Origin: Pseudomonas kribbensis
GTDB lineage: Bacteria > Pseudomonadota > Gammaproteobacteria > Pseudomonadales > Pseudomonadaceae
Reading direction: 5' to 3'
Assembly (NCBI RefSeq): GCF_003352185.1
Contig: NZ_CP029608.1
Coordinates: 5,746,501-5,810,500, forward strand
DNA length: 64,000 bases
Positions 46,101-56,179 of the stretch are shown here, in pieces. Position numbers and translations under genes: made by a program. The number at the start of each line of letters is the position of its first letter. The stretch's first letter is position 1. Below the pieces are notes generated by a model that had not been told where the DNA came from, ran no database searches, and was given only the letters and a program-made list of their open reading frames with translations.

Positions 46101-46162
46101 AAGCTCAGCACTTTGTTGCGGTCGATCCGTCCACCGTTGGACAGGCGATTGGTCTGGCTCAT
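43145..46162 (-). CDS. soxA: Sarcosine oxidase alpha subunit
   Basis: A 1005-residue large subunit of the tetrameric enzyme (sarcosine + THF + O2 to glycine + methylene-THF + H2O2). The N-terminal 2Fe-2S-ferredoxin-like fold without cluster (SFTFNGQSYKGFEGDSLASA) is followed by the NAD-binding domain (DVLIVGAGPAGLAAALAAAR, about 173-192) and then the C-terminal folate-binding aminomethyltransferase domain (about 600-1000, GLLDASTLGKIDIQGPDA). The start overlaps soxD by four bases. Confidence 0.97.
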   Translation of the reverse strand: MSQTNRLSNGGRIDRNKVLSFTFNGQSYKGFEGDSLASALIANGVDIIGRSFKYSRPRGIFAAGAEEPNAVLQIGATEATQIPNVRATQQALYQGLVATSTNGWPSVNNDMMGILGKVGGKLMPPGFYYKTFMYPQSFWMTYEKYIRKAAGLGRSPTEVDPDTYDYMNQHCDVLIVGAGPAGLAAALAAARSGARVIIADEQEEFGGSLLDSRESLDGKPAVEWVASVVAELKNTPDVLLLPRATVNGYHDHNFLTIHERLTDHLGDRAPIGQVRQRIHRVRAKRVVLATGAHERPLVYGNNDVPGNMLAGAVSTYVRRYGVAPGKKLVLTTNNDHAYRVALDWLDASLQVVAIADARSNPRGALVEEARAKGIRILTGSAVIEARGSKRVTAARVAAIDVKGHAVTSPGEWLDCDVIASSGGYSPVVHLASHLGGKPIWREDILGFVPGEAPQKRVCVGGINGVYGLGDSLADGFEGGVRAAAEAGFQTVEGVLPKALSRYEEPTLALFQVPHEKGTSRAPKQFVDLQNDVTAAAIELATREGFESVEHVKRYTALGFGTDQGKLGNVNGLAIAARSLNVTIPQMGTTMFRPNYTPVTFGAVAGRHCGHIFEPVRYTALHQWHLKNGAEFEDVGQWKRPWYFPKNGEDMHAAVKRECKAVRDSVGLLDASTLGKIDIQGPDAREFLNRVYTNAWTKLDVGKARYGLMCKEDGMVFDDGVTACLADNHFVMTTTTGGAARVLQWLELYHQTEWPEMKVYFTSVTDHWATMTLSGPNSRKLLSAVTDIDLANEAFPFMTWKEGLVGGVPARVFRISFTGELSYEVNVQADYAMGVLEKIVEAGKQYNLTPYGTETMHVLRAEKGFIIVGQDTDGSMTPDDLNMGWCVGRTKPFSWIGQRGMNREDCVRDQRKQLVGLKPIDPNLWLPEGAQLVFNTKQTIPMTMVGHVTSSYAHNSLGYSFAMGVVKGGLKRLGERVFAPLADGSVIEAEIVSSVFFDPKGDRQNI

Positions 46163-46488
46163 ACCTTCTCTCCCAGCGCCGGCGTGGCTGTTTTCGCAGG
46201 GTCAGCCTTGTCGGTGAATTGCGGCTTGGTGCCGATCTTGTAGGTTTCGAGAATCTCGTAGGTCACGGTGTCGCGGGTGACGTTGAAGTACTGGCGGCAA
46301 CCGGCGACGTGATCCCACAACTCGTGGTGCAGACCGCGCGGATTGTCGCGGAAGAACATGTAGTCGCCCCACTCCTCGTCGGTGCAGCTGTTCGGGTCCA
46401 GCGGACGCGGGATGTGCGCCTGGCCGGATGCGTGGAATTCCTCTTCGGAGCGCAGTTCGCCGCAGTGAGGACAGAAGATATGCAACAT
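46159..46488 (-). CDS. soxD: Sarcosine oxidase delta subunit
   Basis: A 109-residue small zinc-binding subunit. The N-terminal CPHCGELR gives two zinc ligands; later blocks are RDNPRGLHHELWDHVAGCRQ and FNVTRDTVTYEI. It is tightly packed: 13 bases after soxB and a 4-base overlap with soxA. Confidence 0.97.
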   Translation of the reverse strand: MLHIFCPHCGELRSEEEFHASGQAHIPRPLDPNSCTDEEWGDYMFFRDNPRGLHHELWDHVAGCRQYFNVTRDTVTYEILETYKIGTKPQFTDKADPAKTATPALGEKV

Positions 46489-46501
46489 GGGATTTCTCCT
46501 G

Positions 46502-47752
46502 TTAGTGGGCGACAGCCGCAGCGCCGTGTTCGTCGATCAACGCACCGTTGTGGAAACGGTCGATGGAGAAAGGTGCAGCCAACGGGTGCATTTCACCCTT
46601 GGCCAGACTCGCGGCAAACACGTTGCCCGAACCCGGTGTGGCCTTGAAGCCACCGGTGCCCCAACCGCAGTTGAAGAACATGTTCGGGACCGGGGTTTTC
46701 GAAATGATCGGGCAGGCGTCCGGCGTGGTGTCGACGATGCCGCCCCACTGACGGTTCATGCGTACCCGCGACAGCACCGGGAACATCTCGACGATGGCCT
46801 GGATGGTGTGCTCGATCACCGGGTACGAACCGCGCTGGCCGTAGCCGTTGTAGCCGTCGATACCAGCGCCGATCACCAGGTCGCCCTTGTCGGACTGGCT
46901 GATGTAACCGTGCACGGCGTTGGACATGATCACGCTGTCGATAATCGGTTTGATCGGCTCGGACACCAGTGCCTGCAGCGGGTGGGATTCGATCGGCAGA
47001 CGGAAACCGGCGAGTTTGGCCATGTGTCCGGAGTTACCGGCGGTGACCACGCCGACGCGCTTGGCACCGATGAAGCCCTTGTTGGTTTCAACGCCGATGC
47101 ACACACCGTTTTCCTTGCGGAAACCGATCACTTCGGTCTGCTGGATCAGGTCCACGCCGAGGGCGTCGGCGGCACGGGCAAAGCCCCACGCCACGGCATC
47201 GTGACGGGCCACCCCGCCGCGACGCTGGACGGTTGCGCCCATCACCGGGTAGCGAGTGTTTTTCGAGCAGTCGAGGTACGGAATTTCGTCCGCGACTTGC
47301 TTGGCGTTGAGCAGTTCGCCGTCGACGCCGTTGAGGCGGTTGGCGCTGACCCGACGCTCGGAATCACGGATGTCCTGCAGGGTGTGGCACAGGTTGTAGA
47401 CGCCGCGCTGGGAGAACATCACGTTGTAGTTCAGGTCCTGAGACAGGCCTTCCCACAGTTTCATCGCGTGTTCGTACAGGTGCGCCGACTCGTCCCACAG
47501 GTAGTTGGAGCGAACGATGGTGGTGTTGCGCGCGGTGTTACCGCCGCCCAGCCAGCCCTTCTCGACCACGGCCACATTGGTGATGCCGTGCTCTTTGGCC
47601 AGATAGTAGGCAGTCGCCAGACCGTGCCCGCCGCCGCCGACGATGACCACGTCGTAGACCTTTTTCGGGGTCGGCGTGCGCCACATGCGCTGCCAGTTTT
47701 CGTGGTGGCTGAGGGAGTGCTTGAAGAGGCCGAAGCCCGAATAGCGTTGCAT
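46502..47752 (-). CDS. soxB: Sarcosine oxidase beta subunit
   Basis: A 416-residue flavoprotein subunit of the DadA/GlpD oxidase fold that carries the substrate-oxidising FAD and the covalent FMN. The FAD motif is [34 protein letters not shown] and [16 protein letters not shown] are further cofactor contacts. ATG 47752 ([13 protein letters not shown]) is preferred, with GGAG nine bases upstream; ATG 47758 is too close to that site. It follows glyA by 20 bases. Confidence 0.96.
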   Translation of the reverse strand: MQRYSGFGLFKHSLSHHENWQRMWRTPTPKKVYDVVIVGGGGHGLATAYYLAKEHGITNVAVVEKGWLGGGNTARNTTIVRSNYLWDESAHLYEHAMKLWEGLSQDLNYNVMFSQRGVYNLCHTLQDIRDSERRVSANRLNGVDGELLNAKQVADEIPYLDCSKNTRYPVMGATVQRRGGVARHDAVAWGFARAADALGVDLIQQTEVIGFRKENGVCIGVETNKGFIGAKRVGVVTAGNSGHMAKLAGFRLPIESHPLQALVSEPIKPIIDSVIMSNAVHGYISQSDKGDLVIGAGIDGYNGYGQRGSYPVIEHTIQAIVEMFPVLSRVRMNRQWGGIVDTTPDACPIISKTPVPNMFFNCGWGTGGFKATPGSGNVFAASLAKGEMHPLAAPFSIDRFHNGALIDEHGAAAVAH

Positions 47753-47772
47753 AGTCATTTACTCCAGAACGC

Positions 47773-49026
<1,254 letters not shown>

Positions 49027-49185
49027 CGCGTCTCTCCCAGCGGCATCTGTGCGCCATTCGTCTCGGTAAGGCACTGGCAATGATGGCAGTGCCCTTTGAT
49101 GCCGATGGTATGGCCGGCGCAGGGAGGTCAAATGCCTACGGACGCCACGCAAAGGTGCGTTTACGACATGGCGACAGCGACGGAC

Positions 49186-49896
49186 TCAAACAAGCAGCTG
49201 GCGCAAGGCCAGAAGAACGAGGAAATGCGCGGGATAGAGCGCATACGCCCAGCGCCGCAGGGGTGGCGCATGGAGGTAAGTGGCGTGTCGCAACAGGAAC
49301 ATTCCGGACAGTGGCGCGATCAGGCAGGTCGCAATGCCGAGGACCGCCACACGGTTGCCGAACTGCGCGGATTCGAAGAGCACCTGCCACTGATTCGCCG
49401 CCAGACACACCAGCCCCGGCAGCAGGCTGAAATACCAGGGTTTGCGAAACACCAGCAACGTCGCCAGCGGCAGCAGGACGCCGAACAGACCGAACATCAG
49501 TCGCTCCGGGAACAACGCGGCGACCAGCAAGGCGCCGACAGCCAGCAATCGCGAAACCAGTACCCGATCCTGCCAACCCCGCGCCACCAGCAAACCCAGC
49601 GCCAGCGTGGGCATCACGTTCAAGGTGTCGGGATCGGGGATGTACAAACGGTAGGGAATCTCGCTGAACAGACTGAACAGCAGCAACCAGCCCAGATAGC
49701 GCCATTCGGTCTTGCGCGCGCCGTCCCGCGCCAGGTTCGCCGCCATCACCAGACAGAACCACGGGAACGCCAGCCGCCCCGGTACATACAGCCAATCGGC
49801 GCTGATCCCGACATATCGCAGGTGATCGAGCAGCATGCTCAGCAGCGCCAGCCACTTGAGCAGATCGAGTGCGCCGTCGCGCCGGCTCAGGTGCAT
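49186..49896 (-). CDS. TraX-like multi-pass membrane protein
   Basis: A 236-residue protein of the TraX family, with about eight membrane helices. The family motif is near the N-terminus (GALDLLKWLALLSMLLDHLRYV), and RLAFPWFCLVMAANLARDG follows. TraX of the F plasmid acetylates pilin; chromosomal homologues have no known target and no conjugation genes are nearby. The start at 49896 (MHLSRRDGALD) follows AGGATGCGAG. It is divergent from ltaA and upstream of glyA, separated from it by 159 bases containing an imperfect GGCACTG/CAGTGCC hairpin (49070-49093). Confidence 0.85.
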   Translation of the reverse strand: MHLSRRDGALDLLKWLALLSMLLDHLRYVGISADWLYVPGRLAFPWFCLVMAANLARDGARKTEWRYLGWLLLFSLFSEIPYRLYIPDPDTLNVMPTLALGLLVARGWQDRVLVSRLLAVGALLVAALFPERLMFGLFGVLLPLATLLVFRKPWYFSLLPGLVCLAANQWQVLFESAQFGNRVAVLGIATCLIAPLSGMFLLRHATYLHAPPLRRWAYALYPAHFLVLLALRQLLV

Positions 49897-50024
49897 AATC
49901 GGCTCGCATCCTTGTAAAGTTCTGACAGCGACATCCCGTGTGCTCCCCGGATGATCTTCGGTACAGTGCGCACCATCATTGACCCCACGAAGCGCCACAA
50001 GCGCCTCGATCACGGAAGCCGGCC

Positions 50025-51065
50025 ATGACCGACAAGAGCCAACAATTCGCCAGCGACAACTACTCCGGTATCTGCCCCGAAGCCTGGGCTGCCATGGAAC
50101 AGGCCAACCACGGCCACCAGCGCGCCTATGGCGACGATGAGTGGACAGCACGCGCCTCCGATTATTTCCGCAAGCTGTTCGAGACCGACTGCGAAGTATT
50201 CTTCGCTTTCAACGGCACCGCCGCCAACTCGCTGGCGCTGTCGTCGCTGTGCCAGAGTTACCACAGCGTGATCTGCTCGGAAACCGCCCACGTCGAAACC
50301 GACGAATGCGGCGCACCGGAGTTCTTCTCCAACGGCTCGAAACTGCTGATCGCCGGCACCGAAAACGGCAAGATCACCCCGGCCTCGATCCGCGAAGTCG
50401 CGCTCAAGCGCCAGGACATCCACTACCCGAAACCACGCGTGGTGACCCTGACCCAGGCCACCGAAGTCGGCAGCGTCTACACCCCGGAAGAAGTCCGCGC
50501 CATCAGCGACACCTGCAAGGAGCTGGGCCTGAACCTGCACATGGACGGCGCGCGGTTCTCCAACGCCTGCGCATTCCTCGGCTGCTCGCCGGCGGACCTG
50601 ACCTGGAAGGCCGGCGTCGACGTGCTGTGCTTCGGCGGCACGAAGAACGGCATGGCGGTGGGTGAGGCGATCCTGTTCTTCAACCACAAACTGGCCGAAG
50701 ACTTCGACTACCGCTGCAAACAGGCCGGGCAACTGGCCTCGAAGATGCGTTTCCTGTCGGCGCCGTGGGTCGGCATCCTGGAAAACGACGCCTGGCTCAA
50801 ATATGCCCGCCATGCCAACCACTGCGCGCAACTGCTGGCCGAACTGGTCAGCGACATCCCGGGCGTGGAACTGATGTTCCCGGTCCAGGCCAACGGCGTG
50901 TTCCTGCAACTCTCGGAACCGGCCATCGCCGCCCTGACCGCTCGCGGCTGGCGCTTCTACACCTTCATCGGCAAGGGCGGCGCGCGCTTCATGTGCTCGT
51001 GGGACACAGAAGAAGAACGCGTGCGTGAACTGGCGCGCGACATTCGCGAAGTCATGTCCCACTAA
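50025..51065 (+). CDS. ltaA: Low-specificity L-threonine aldolase
   Basis: A 346-residue PLP enzyme cleaving L-threonine or L-allo-threonine to glycine and acetaldehyde, and related beta-hydroxy amino acids. The PLP lysine is in CFGGTKNG, the Asp that pairs with the pyridine N lies in LHMDGARFSNA, and FNGTAANSLAL binds the phosphate. It sits among glycine/betaine genes, supplying or removing glycine. A REPIN follows. Confidence 0.94.
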   Translation: MTDKSQQFASDNYSGICPEAWAAMEQANHGHQRAYGDDEWTARASDYFRKLFETDCEVFFAFNGTAANSLALSSLCQSYHSVICSETAHVETDECGAPEFFSNGSKLLIAGTENGKITPASIREVALKRQDIHYPKPRVVTLTQATEVGSVYTPEEVRAISDTCKELGLNLHMDGARFSNACAFLGCSPADLTWKAGVDVLCFGGTKNGMAVGEAILFFNHKLAEDFDYRCKQAGQLASKMRFLSAPWVGILENDAWLKYARHANHCAQLLAELVSDIPGVELMFPVQANGVFLQLSEPAIAALTARGWRFYTFIGKGGARFMCSWDTEEERVRELARDIREVMSH

Positions 51066-51085
51066 AGTCCCGGCTTGCACAGCTC

Positions 51086-51178
51086 CCCTGTGGGAGCGAG
51101 CCTGCTCGCGATGAGGCCAGCACATCCAACATGGATGCAAGCTGACACTCCGCCATCGCGAGCAGGCTCGCTCCCACA
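51086..51178. repeat. REPIN between ltaA and the SDR gene
   Basis: CTGTGGGAGCGAGCCTGCTC and its near-perfect inverse GAGCAGGCTCGCTCCCACA flank about 50 bases. It begins 20 bases after the ltaA stop. Confidence 0.9.
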
Positions 51179-51276
51179 AAAGCTCACCCGATCGCCCCTC
51201 ATCGTTTGCACCTGAAGACTTGGTCTACATTGTCTGTCGAGCCATCGCTCACATAACAATAAGCAGGAGCTTGCGC

Positions 51277-52101
51277 ATGTCGCTAAAAGGCAAAACCTTG
51301 TTCATCACTGGCGCCAGCCGTGGCATCGGGCGCGAGATTGCGCTGCGGGCTGCGCGGGACGGGGCCAATATCGTGATCGCCGCCAAGAGCGCCGAACCCC
51401 ACGCCAAGTTGCCCGGCACCATCCACAGTGTCGCGGCGGAAGTCGAAGCGGCCGGCGGCAAGGCTTTGGCCCTGCAACTGGATGTGCGCGAGGAAGAGGC
51501 CGTGCGTCAGGCGCTGGCTCAGGCCAACGAACACTTCGGCGGGATCGACGCACTGGTGAACAACGCCGGGGCGATCAAGTTGACCGGTGTGCAACACATC
51601 GAACTCAAGCGCTTCGACCTGATGCACCAGATCAACACCCGCGCGGTGCTGCTGTGCAGCCAGGCGGCCTTGCCCTATTTGAAAAAGTCCTCCGGACACA
51701 TTCTCAACCTGTCACCGCCGTTGAACATGGCCAATAAATGGTTCGCGCAATACAGCCCCTATACCGTAACCAAGTACGGCATGAGCATGCTGACTGTGGG
51801 CATGAGCGAGGAATTCGCCAACTACGGGATCAGTGTCAATTCGCTGTGGCCGCAGACCATGATCGCCACGGCGGCGATCGAGTTTCAGCTGGGCAACCGG
51901 GAGTCGTTCAAGCATGCGCGCACGCCGCAGATCATGGCGGATGCGGCGCATGTGATTCTGGGCAGCAGCGGACGGCGGATTACCGGGCGGTTGTTGATCG
52001 ATGAGGAGATCTTGCGGGAGAGCGGCGTGACCGAGTTCGATCATTACCGCTTTGAACCGGGGAGTGATGCGAAGTTGATGACGGATTTGTTTGTCGACTG
52101 A
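51277..52101 (+). CDS. Short-chain dehydrogenase/reductase (HSDL2-like)
   Basis: A 274-residue Rossmann-fold oxidoreductase. The cofactor motif is TGASRGIGREIA near residue 11, NNAGAI is the second motif, and the catalytic set is Ser in LNLSPPLNM with Tyr and Lys in YTVTKYG. The pattern of a short loop after TGASRGIG plus the AAKSAEPHAKLPGTI segment fits the HSDL2-like subgroup seen in bacteria. AGGAG precedes the ATG at 51277. Substrate unknown; it ends 50 bases before convergent gbcB. Confidence 0.88.
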   Translation: MSLKGKTLFITGASRGIGREIALRAARDGANIVIAAKSAEPHAKLPGTIHSVAAEVEAAGGKALALQLDVREEEAVRQALAQANEHFGGIDALVNNAGAIKLTGVQHIELKRFDLMHQINTRAVLLCSQAALPYLKKSSGHILNLSPPLNMANKWFAQYSPYTVTKYGMSMLTVGMSEEFANYGISVNSLWPQTMIATAAIEFQLGNRESFKHARTPQIMADAAHVILGSSGRRITGRLLIDEEILRESGVTEFDHYRFEPGSDAKLMTDLFVD

Positions 52102-52108
52102 ACGACAA

Positions 52109-52140
52109 ACCCTGTGGGAACGAGCTCGCTCCCACAGGGT
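52109..52140. terminator. REP-derived palindrome between convergent SDR and gbcB
   Basis: ACCCTGTGGGA (52109-52119) pairs perfectly with TCCCACAGGGT (52130-52140), with GAGCTC inside. It is a collapsed REP pair positioned 7 bases after one stop and 11 before the other, so it probably serves as a shared transcription end. Confidence 0.7.
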
Positions 52141-52151
52141 TTATGCCTGCA

Positions 52152-53252
52152 TCAGTACTCGATCCGCACATCCCCCTTCGGCACGCTGCAGCAAGAAAGA
52201 ATGTACCCCTCCGCCTCGTCGTCCTCGGTAATCCCGCCGTTGTGATCCATCTCCACCTCGCCGCCCAGCTTGAGCACCTTGCACGTCCCGCAGATCCCCA
52301 TGCCGCAGGCTTTCGGGATCATCAGGCCGACCTTGGCCGCTGCCGCATGCACAGTCTCGCCCGGGGCCACGCGAATGCTCTTGTCCGACGAGGTGAACTC
52401 CACCAGGTGCAGATCCGCCACCGGGATTTCCGGTGCTTCGGCGGCCTGTTCGGCCTGTTCAACCGCGTCGGCGCGGGCTTCCGGTGGCGTGGCGCCAAAG
52501 GATTCCTCGTGGTAGCGCTTCATGTCGTAGCCGGCGTTTTCCAGCAGACGCTTGACCGCCGTCATGTACGGCGTCGGGCCGCAGCAGAACACTTCGCGCT
52601 CGAGGAAGTCCGGCACCATCAGTTCCAGCATCTTGTGATTCAGGTAGCCGCGATAGCCGGCCCACGGCTCGCCCAGCCCGTGTTTCTCGCAGATCAGGTG
52701 CAGGCTGAAGTTGTCGATCCGCGACGCCATGTGTTCCAGCTCGCGGTGGTAAATGATGTCTTTCGGTGAGCGGGCGCTGTGGATGAACGTCATGTCGACG
52801 TTGCCGTTGGTGTCGTAGAACCAGCGCGCCATGGACATCACTGGCGTAATGCCGACACCGCCGCTGAGGTACAGCACTTTCGGGCTCGGGAAGTCGATGG
52901 CGTTGAACAGCCCGACCGGGCCGTGCACCGCCAGTTCCTGGCCTTCGTGCAGCGTGTCGTGCAGCCAGTTGGACACCTTGCCCCCCGGCACCCGCTTGAT
53001 GGTCACCGAAAAGCTGTATGGCACCGACGGCGAGCTGGAGATGGTGTACGAACGCATGATCGGCTGGCCTTCGATTTCCAGCTCCAGGGTCACGAACTGC
53101 CCGGGCTTGAAGAAGAACAGGATCGGCTGGTCGGCCATGAAACAGAAGGTGCGCACGTCCCAGGTTTCCTGGATGACTTTGACGCAACGGACGATGTGTC
53201 GGCCATTGGCCCAGGTCTGGGTGGTGACCGGATTCAGGAAGCTGTTCGACAT
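52152..53252 (-). CDS. gbcB: Glycine betaine monooxygenase, reductase subunit
   Basis: A 366-residue flavin/iron-sulfur reductase that feeds electrons from NAD(P)H to GbcA. The N-terminal FAD domain has MRSYTISSSP, the NAD domain has LSGGVGITPVMSM and FCCGPTPYM, and the C-terminal 2Fe-2S plant-type ferredoxin has CGMGICGTC with the last cysteine pair in ILSCCSV. The start at 53252 (MSNSFLNPVTTQTW) has GGAG upstream. It is divergent from gbcA with 293 bases between, the standard arrangement. Confidence 0.95.
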   Translation of the reverse strand: MSNSFLNPVTTQTWANGRHIVRCVKVIQETWDVRTFCFMADQPILFFFKPGQFVTLELEIEGQPIMRSYTISSSPSVPYSFSVTIKRVPGGKVSNWLHDTLHEGQELAVHGPVGLFNAIDFPSPKVLYLSGGVGITPVMSMARWFYDTNGNVDMTFIHSARSPKDIIYHRELEHMASRIDNFSLHLICEKHGLGEPWAGYRGYLNHKMLELMVPDFLEREVFCCGPTPYMTAVKRLLENAGYDMKRYHEESFGATPPEARADAVEQAEQAAEAPEIPVADLHLVEFTSSDKSIRVAPGETVHAAAAKVGLMIPKACGMGICGTCKVLKLGGEVEMDHNGGITEDDEAEGYILSCCSVPKGDVRIEY

Positions 53253-53322
53253 GCTGTTCTCCACGGCCGACTGTCGGCCTTCATGTGGCGATTCTGCGTA
53301 TAGCGCGAACGGCCCGTTTACC

Positions 53323-53352
53323 TATCCGCGACATTCACATACTTATCGCGAC
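53323..53352. promoter_or_regulatory. Candidate GbdR (AraC-type) operator in the gbcA-gbcB gap
   Basis: TATCCGCGAC (53323-53332) and TATCGCGAC (53344-53352) form a direct repeat, with the GCGAC cores 20 bases apart, about two helical turns on the same face. AraC-family activators such as GbdR bind such repeats, and gbc genes are known GbdR targets. The assignment rests on repeat layout and context. Confidence 0.4.
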
Positions 53353-53545
53353 CAGCCCCCAACCACCGGGGGTTGCGCGTCGGGAACAGATTGCACCATG
53401 TCGCCCATGGATAAGGTTCTTGCCTGCGCCGGCCCCACACTCGCCCCAACACAAACAGATTCTTTACACCTTGCGTTGCACCCTTAAGCCGCACACCCGA
53501 TCAGCCACTTTCGCGGCCACGCAGATGGCCTTGAGGAATTCATCG

Positions 53546-54838
53546 ATGGACACCGCAAAACTCAGCCTGGGCGACCTGCTGGAACCCGCACGCAAGGCCA
53601 CCGCGCAAATGCTGCAGGAACGCGAGCGCACCTATTCGCTGCCGCAACCGTTCTACAGTGACGAGCGCCTGTTCGATATCGACATGCAGGAGATCTTCCA
53701 GAAAGAGTGGTTGATCGCCGGCATGACCTGCGAGATCCCGGCCAAGGGCAACTACATCACCCTGCAGATCGGCAAGAACCCGATCATCGTCATTCGCGGC
53801 GCCGAAGGCGTGGTGCACGCGTTCCACAACGTCTGCCGCCACCGTGGCTCGCGCCTGTGCACCAGCGACAAGGGCAAGGTCGCCAAACTGGTCTGTCACT
53901 ACCACCAGTGGACCTACGAACTGGACGGTCGTCTGCTGTTCGCCGGCACCGAAATGGGCGCCGACTTCGACATGAAGCAGTACGGCCTCAAACCGGTGAA
54001 CGTGAAGACGGCCGGCGGCTACATCTTCATCAGCCTGGCGGAGAACCCGCCGGCCATCGATGACTTCCTGTCGACCCTGAACCACTACATGGAACCCTAC
54101 GACATGGAGAACACCAAGGTGGCGATTACCACCACCTTGATGGAAAAGGCCAACTGGAAACTGGTGCTGGAAAACAACCGCGAGTGCTACCACTGCAACG
54201 GTTCGCACCCGGAATTGCTGAAAACCCTGCTGGAGTGGGACGACGTCACCGACCCGCGCGCCGACCAGGCATTCAAGGACCACGTCGCCGCGTCTGCTGC
54301 CGCGTGGGAAGCCGAAAAGATCCCTTACGCCCACGCCAGTTTCGGCCTGCGCAACCGCATCGTGCGCATGCCGCTGCTCAAGGGCACCGTGTCGATGACC
54401 ATGGACGGCAAACAGGGCTGCGCCAAGCTGATGGGCCGGATCAAGAACCCGGACCTGGGCTCGATGCGCATCCTGCACCTGCCGCACTCGTGGAACCACT
54501 GCATGGGCGACCACATCATCGTGTTCACCGTGTGGCCGATCAGCGCCCAGGAAACCATGGTCACCACCAAGTGGATCGTGCACAAGGATGCCGTGGAAGG
54601 CGTGGATTACGACGTCGAGCGCATGCGCAAGGTGTGGGACGCGACCAACGATCAGGACCGTCGCCTGGCCGAAGAAAACCAGCGCGGGATCAACTCCACC
54701 GCGTACCAGCCGGGGCCGTACTCCAAAACCTATGAATTTGGCGTGGTCAACTTCGTCGACTGGTACAGCGAGCGCATGTTGAGCAACCTCGGGGCCGAGC
54801 CTGCTCCGTACCTCAAAGGCGTGCCAGTCCAAGGATAA
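53546..54838 (+). CDS. gbcA: Glycine betaine monooxygenase, Rieske oxygenase subunit
   Basis: A 430-residue Rieske non-heme iron oxygenase that demethylates glycine betaine to dimethylglycine and formaldehyde. The Rieske ligands are in CRHRGSRLC and CHYHQW, and the mononuclear iron histidines are in NRECYHCNGSHPEL. The start at 53546 (MDTAKLSLGDLLEP) has GAGG upstream; the open frame to 53285 is not coding. It is the first step of the betaine pathway, whose third step (SoxBDAG) lies 6 kb to the left. Confidence 0.95.
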   Translation: MDTAKLSLGDLLEPARKATAQMLQERERTYSLPQPFYSDERLFDIDMQEIFQKEWLIAGMTCEIPAKGNYITLQIGKNPIIVIRGAEGVVHAFHNVCRHRGSRLCTSDKGKVAKLVCHYHQWTYELDGRLLFAGTEMGADFDMKQYGLKPVNVKTAGGYIFISLAENPPAIDDFLSTLNHYMEPYDMENTKVAITTTLMEKANWKLVLENNRECYHCNGSHPELLKTLLEWDDVTDPRADQAFKDHVAASAAAWEAEKIPYAHASFGLRNRIVRMPLLKGTVSMTMDGKQGCAKLMGRIKNPDLGSMRILHLPHSWNHCMGDHIIVFTVWPISAQETMVTTKWIVHKDAVEGVDYDVERMRKVWDATNDQDRRLAEENQRGINSTAYQPGPYSKTYEFGVVNFVDWYSERMLSNLGAEPAPYLKGVPVQG

Positions 54839-54854
54839 AAAGCAGCTAAAAGAG

Positions 54855-54910
54855 GCGAGCTACAAGCGGCAAGAAGGCTTGTAGCTCGCCGCTTGTAGCT
54901 TGTAGCTCGC
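54855..54910. repeat. GCTTGTAGCTCGC hairpin and tandem copies after gbcA
   Basis: GCGAGCTACAAGC (54855-54867) pairs over 13 bp with GCTTGTAGCTCGC (54877-54889). Further direct copies of CTTGTAGCT follow to 54910. It fills the gap between convergent gbcA and the phosphoesterase gene and likely ends both transcripts. Confidence 0.8.
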
Positions 54911-54912
54911 AG

Positions 54913-56154
54913 CTAGCTTTTCCACCTCACCGATCCATCCTCGCCAATAAACTCCTCGAAAATCTCCTCCCCCACCAACCTGATTTTCGCGTAACCGTTC
55001 AAAACCCTTAGCGGATAGTCCGGATCCTTCGCGTCCTGGGTCTCGGAAAACAGTATCCGCGGATGCCCGTTCAACTCGCTGGTGGTGCCATAGGGAATCG
55101 CTCCGTGCCCGGCGCAGCGCGCATGCAAACCGCCCTGGGTCGCATAGACGATGCCGTTGTGCAGATGCCCCCAGTACCAGTAATCCGGCTCGCGCCCCAG
55201 TGCATCGCACACCGGTTGATACAGCGCAGTCTTGTTGTGCCCGGTGATATCGAAGCCCTGATGATGACTGAGCACCATCAGTTTTTTGCGTTTGGGCAAG
55301 CCCTTCATCCAAGCAATTTGCGGTTCGTTCAGCGTGCCGTCCATGTACAGGTTCAACACGTCCGAGGCATAGGCCGTGTCCAGCCCGACAATCAGCCAGT
55401 CGTCGTTGATCAGGGCAAAGTAGCTGGTGCCCTGCTGCCCCGGAAACCGCGCGGCCAGTTCCTTGAAGTAACCGTGGGCGCCGCTGTACATCTCATGGTT
55501 GGAATTGAGGGTGAACGAGCCGTGGGTGCCCATCGGCCAGCCGGACATGTCGGTGTCTTCCTGAGAGTGAGTGCCCGCGTAATAGACATCCCCCAGGTGA
55601 ATGGTGAAGTCGGCATTGGCCAGTTGCATCTGGTTGGCCACCGACACCGCCGGCGCATGGCTGTTGAACGGCCCGGTGCCCCAGTCGCCGGCAATCGCCA
55701 ACGTCACTTCGCGATCCATGGTCACCAGCGCCGGGTCCGTGCCGAAGGTCGCGTGATGGCGCAGGTTTTCGATCCACTTGAGCAGCGCCTCGCTCCACAG
55801 CAGATCCAGCAGTTCCCACTTGCGACAGCCAAGCAGCGTGCCGTCCTTGAGTACTTTGGTTTGCAGTTGATCAGGGGACTGCGGCAACGGCGTTGCGTTG
55901 CCGATGCGCAGGATCGACAACCCGTGGGACAACTCCCACGGCACGGCCGGCTCGTCATCCGGCAACTCGCCGTTTTTCAGCACGTACTGCGCCTGATCGT
56001 GACCACGCTGGAGCAGCTTGATGATGGCCTGGAACTCTTCGGGTTCCAGTTCGCTGATGAGCTTCATCCAGGCCATTTCCACTCGCGTGATCAGGCCGTG
56101 CAGACGTACTTTGACCTTGTCGTATTCATGCTTCAGGTTACCGACCGCTGACAT
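54913..56154 (-). CDS. Calcineurin-like metallophosphoesterase
   Basis: A 413-residue protein. The first 145 residues are a helical region with no recognised domain. The metallophosphoesterase domain (about 148-370) has all five metal motifs: GDWG, GDVYY, NSNHE (in place of GNHE), LSHHQG and GHLH. No signal peptide is apparent, so it is probably cytoplasmic, unlike the cytochrome beside it. It starts 25 bases after the cytochrome gene ends and is very likely in its operon. Substrate unknown; purple-acid-phosphatase-like and nucleotide phosphodiesterase activities are both possible. Confidence 0.87.
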   Translation of the reverse strand: MSAVGNLKHEYDKVKVRLHGLITRVEMAWMKLISELEPEEFQAIIKLLQRGHDQAQYVLKNGELPDDEPAVPWELSHGLSILRIGNATPLPQSPDQLQTKVLKDGTLLGCRKWELLDLLWSEALLKWIENLRHHATFGTDPALVTMDREVTLAIAGDWGTGPFNSHAPAVSVANQMQLANADFTIHLGDVYYAGTHSQEDTDMSGWPMGTHGSFTLNSNHEMYSGAHGYFKELAARFPGQQGTSYFALINDDWLIVGLDTAYASDVLNLYMDGTLNEPQIAWMKGLPKRKKLMVLSHHQGFDITGHNKTALYQPVCDALGREPDYWYWGHLHNGIVYATQGGLHARCAGHGAIPYGTTSELNGHPRILFSETQDAKDPDYPLRVLNGYAKIRLVGEEIFEEFIGEDGSVRWKS

Positions 56155-56179
56155 GGCGTAATCCTCTATCCGTAAGGGT

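Noticed and set aside
49070..49093. GGCACTG-N10-CAGTGCC hairpin between the TraX-like gene and glyA as a terminator
   Set aside because: Stem of 7 with a 10-base loop and no T-run; too weak to call as a terminator, mentioned only as context.
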